A stretch of DNA of 7,343 nucleotides from Deltaproteobacteria bacterium (lineage in GTDB: Bacteria; Desulfobacterota; Desulfobacteria; Desulfobacterales; Desulfobacteraceae), in assembly GCA_003647385.1 (NCBI GenBank), contig QMMT01000094.1, positions 1-7,343 of the forward strand, read 5' to 3'. This document shows, piece after piece, positions 6,201-7,343 of this stretch; positions within the stretch are counted from its first letter, which is position 1, and each line of letters begins with the position of its first letter. Below the pieces are notes generated by a model, which saw only the letters and a program-made list of their open reading frames with translations, had not been told where the DNA came from and did no database searches. The position numbers and the translations under genes were made by a program.

Positions 6201-6472
6201 GTCTTATTGCCTGGGAGCTTTTAAAAGAAAGAGTAGATGAGATTGACCTTGTGGTCACTGATCTTGAAATGCCTAATATGGATGGATTTGAGCTGACCAA
6301 AAGGATTAAGAGTGATCCAAAATACAATCATCTCACTGTCATAGCACTCACTTCTCTGGCAAGTGAATCTCACATTGCAAAAGGCAGAAAAGTGGGGATT
6401 GATGAGTATGAAATTAAACTGGACAGGGAAAGACTAATGAAAGTGATTAGAAAAAAACTGGATTTAGCTTAA
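3260..6472 (+). CDS. cheA: Hybrid chemotaxis histidine kinase CheA with two CheW-like domains and a receiver
   Basis: This 1070-residue cytoplasmic kinase would phosphorylate its own HPt histidine in response to receptors and pass phosphate to receiver proteins. In order: HPt domain (1-125) with H50 in AAHSIKGGAGFMG; a P2-like region (about 133-250); a Pro/Ala/Lys-rich linker (265-330); the dimerisation segment (332-395); the ATPase domain with N box HLIRNSVDHGIE (N446), DDGKG (486-490), GRGVGM (539-544) and GEGT (565-568). A CheW-like domain (about 575-775) is interrupted by a charged insert (645-708), and a second CheW-like domain (about 798-930) follows an Ala/Glu hinge. The C-terminal receiver (949-1070) has E955/D956, acceptor D1001, T1031 and K1053. 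Classical CheA is about 650 residues and lacks the last two domains. AGGAGA at 3248-3253, six bases before ATG, supports the start. The active-site residues are intact. Whether it steers motility or another process is unknown. Confidence 0.95.
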   Translation: MFDMDDETLQMYIEESLDHLGDIESDLLTIEEAGENIDLDLVNNVFRAAHSIKGGAGFMGLTTIKDLSHHLENVLGLVRTKEIVPDSNRVSVLLKGFDELETLLNNIETSNDVDVSDHINALEGITKSSLPEDKQDMVSEIVDIVLKDGRVFPQISLFEIEQYKAEGKNIFLVEYDLINDIQRKEKNPIDVLNSLQKTGTIVDSRIDFDSVGTLSENTGPSRIPFQVLFASIIEYDMTETLFDIEKQYIHSISDDMMVSNSVADMDAEPATMPSKEEQPAVSVTIEQPKQEKVSAPAAKPVVQKTQEVAAKGKQPSSKAKKDVTVSAKPQTSLRVNVGLLDTLMNLAGELVLSRNQLLQGVNSSNEKATELSSQRIDMITSELQEAIMRTRMQPIANILNKFTRVVRDLSQQLDKSIDLIIEGKEVELDKTILEAINDPLTHLIRNSVDHGIETPMEREQMGKNGTGKIIIKAFHDAGQVNIVISDDGKGLDSDKIAGKAVEKGLLTDQQISEMSEKQKIELIMMPGFSMAKEVTDVSGRGVGMDVVTTNIESLGGIIELDSTLGEGTDIQIKLPLTLAIIPSQITSVGNERYAVPQVNLNELLRIPASQVKEKIEKVGDADVVRLRGELLPLLNLSKMLGIEKTYMDPKEDNELPDRRENLADRRSKQNIISEDGYIIETPDPETEHLKKDESNRDKNDRRYHAESAMNIAVVSAGAFKYGLVVDQLYDSEEIVVKPVGRHLKKCTAYAGATIMGDGKVALILDISNLAQMADLSSVSEAGQVAKAAEAEAEAAKDKAALLTFKNSETEHFAAPLNIVERIERIQTSDIEQIGNSKVVQYRGGALPLYELSQVADFTPLPEREQQEVIVFKIKDRELGLMVTPPVDALEVNLDVDEGTLKQPAISGSMIINEHTTLLVDIFEMVKILNPDWFKEEAKVATEMAESGEKIILFAEDSAFFRNQVKTFMEEDGFKVIDTEDGLIAWELLKERVDEIDLVVTDLEMPNMDGFELTKRIKSDPKYNHLTVIALTSLASESHIAKGRKVGIDEYEIKLDRERLMKVIRKKLDLA
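5227..5256 (+). repeat. Short direct repeat inside the CheW-like domain insert of cheA
   Basis: GGACAGACG occurs at 5227-5235 and again at 5248-5256, 21 bases apart and in frame, producing two DRR tripeptides (residues 657-659 and 664-666). It lies at the start of the charged insert that splits the first CheW-like domain and suggests that this segment grew by local duplication. Confidence 0.55.
5621..5638 (+). repeat. Three tandem GCAGAA hexamers in cheA
   Basis: Three perfect GCAGAA units encode (Ala-Glu)3 within an Ala/Glu/Lys-rich helix-like hinge (about residues 785-800) joining the two CheW-like domains. Copy-number slippage would keep the frame and change the hinge length by two residues per unit. 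Confidence 0.75.
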
Positions 6473-6502
6473 AACCCATTCTCTAAATATAAGGAGAAAA
6501 AA

Positions 6503-6952
6503 ATGGCAGAAATGACGATGAATACATCCTCCGAAGATTTGGAATTTTCAACTTTTTATGTGGGTGGTGCCCTTTGCGGCATTAATATCCTTAATATACA
6601 GGAAATTAACAAGCATTTTGAAATTACCAAAGTCCCCCAGGCATCTAACTATGTAAAAGGTATTTTAAATTTAAGAGGACGGATTGTCACCATTATCGAT
6701 CTAGGGGAAAAACTGGGGTTAGACCCTGTCAATCAAAATAAAAGTAATAGAAATATCATTGTTAACTCTGAAGATGAACATATAGGGCTCCTGGTTGATG
6801 CCATCAGTGATGTGGTCCTTACCAAGACTGAGGACATTGAACCAGCTCCTTCTAATATCGGCGGGGTTAAAGGAAAATATTTTCAGGGTGTTCTAAAAAC
6901 TGAAAAACAGTTGATTGGAATTCTTGATATTGATGAGGTACTAAAAGAATAA
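6503..6952 (+). CDS. cheW: Chemotaxis coupling protein CheW
   Basis: The 149-residue protein is a single CheW domain, the adaptor that links chemoreceptor tips to CheA in the signalling array. Family features include STFYVGGALCGINILNIQEI (16-35), VPQASNYVKGILNLRGRIVTIIDL around residues 44-67, and GLLVDAISDVV (95-105), then FQGVLKTEKQLIGILDIDEVL at the end. Length is typical for CheW, with a short polar N-terminal extension. AAGGAG at 6491-6496, six bases before the ATG, fixes the start. It begins 30 bases after cheA and its stop overlaps the cheB start, so it belongs to the same transcript. The free CheW may compete or cooperate with the two CheW-like domains of the neighbouring CheA for receptor binding; that is inference. 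Confidence 0.95.
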   Translation: MAEMTMNTSSEDLEFSTFYVGGALCGINILNIQEINKHFEITKVPQASNYVKGILNLRGRIVTIIDLGEKLGLDPVNQNKSNRNIIVNSEDEHIGLLVDAISDVVLTKTEDIEPAPSNIGGVKGKYFQGVLKTEKQLIGILDIDEVLKE

Positions 6953-7343
6953 TGGGAAATATCAGAGCGCTCGTTGTCGATGACACGATTGTATACAGAA
7001 AAATTGTTGGAGATGTTTTAAAAGAAATACCCGGCGTTGAGGTAGTGGGTACTGCAAACAATGGAAAGATTGCTTTATCAAAAATTGCATCTCTCAAGCC
7101 TGATTTGATTTCTCTGGATATTGAAATGCCGGAAGTCAACGGCATTGAAGTTTTGCAAGCCTTAAAAGATCACCCTAAGCCCCCTGTTGTCATCATGCTG
7201 TCTACCTTGACTCAGCAGGGAAGTGAAATGACAATTAAAGCACTGGAGCTAGGGGCTTTTGATTTTGTTCCCAAACCGGCTGACGGTAAAATGGCCGAAA
7301 ATATGCAAAAGGTCAAAGATAGCTTTTTACCCATTATTAATGC
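6952..7343 (+). CDS. cheB: Chemotaxis response regulator CheB, receiver part only (3' end beyond the window)
   Basis: Translation from the ATG at 6952 runs open to the window edge (130 complete codons). The visible part is a receiver domain: D10/D11 in LVVDD, phosphate acceptor D56 in DLISLDIEMP, S84/T85 in VVIMLSTLT, and K108 in FDFVPKP. The wording STLTQQGSEMTIKALELGA followed by FDFVPKP is characteristic of CheB, whose C-terminal methylesterase removes methyl groups from chemoreceptors for adaptation. That domain would lie outside the window, so a stand-alone receiver cannot be formally excluded. The start shares one base with the cheW stop (TAATG), and the only SD-like GAGG is 13 bases upstream, pointing to translational coupling with cheW. 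Confidence 0.9.
   Translation, partial: MGNIRALVVDDTIVYRKIVGDVLKEIPGVEVVGTANNGKIALSKIASLKPDLISLDIEMPEVNGIEVLQALKDHPKPPVVIMLSTLTQQGSEMTIKALELGAFDFVPKPADGKMAENMQKVKDSFLPIIN

Noticed and set aside
1..7343. CRISPR array, riboswitch or defence system
   Set aside because: No regularly spaced repeats, no recognised riboswitch core and no defence-type genes were seen; the genes present are an IS, a surface protein, a U32 protein and a chemosensory operon.

Overview
The window reads as part of an AT-rich Gram-negative bacterial chromosome, most likely a Desulfobacterota (Desulfobacterales-like) species. This is inferred from a PEP-CTERM protein with the VPIP-type sorting signal, a large hybrid CheA with two CheW-like domains, and the general codon and leader style. 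No rRNA or other taxonomic marker is present, so the assignment is tentative.

Left part (1-1188): the first 15 bases look like the start of a leftward gene that runs off the window, with a good sigma70-type promoter at 59-87. An intact 1017-bp insertion sequence (172-1188) follows. It is of the IS1595 type, with 26-bp terminal inverted repeats that differ at two positions and one leftward transposase gene of 321 codons. No 8-bp target duplication is visible.

Middle part (1189-3139): the IS ends three bases before the ATG of a small secreted PEP-CTERM protein, so this gene's native leader is missing or displaced. A rho-independent terminator follows it at 1669-1705. At 1830-1901 there is a degenerate tRNA-Arg(CCU)-like sequence with acceptor, anticodon and T arms but a collapsed D arm. 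It lies directly in front of a U32-family (TrhP/YegQ-like) gene, so that its CCA overlaps an alternative ATG of that gene.

Right part (3140-7343): a candidate promoter starts a chemosensory operon with cheA, cheW and cheB in tight succession, cut by the window end. CheA is a 1070-residue hybrid kinase with the order HPt, P2-like region, dimerisation, ATPase, CheW-like, second CheW-like, receiver. CheW would couple the kinase to chemoreceptors, while CheB and the kinase's own receiver would take phosphate from the HPt histidine (adaptation and a phosphate sink or alternative output, respectively). No receptor or cheR gene lies inside the window, so whether the system controls motility or another function cannot be read here.
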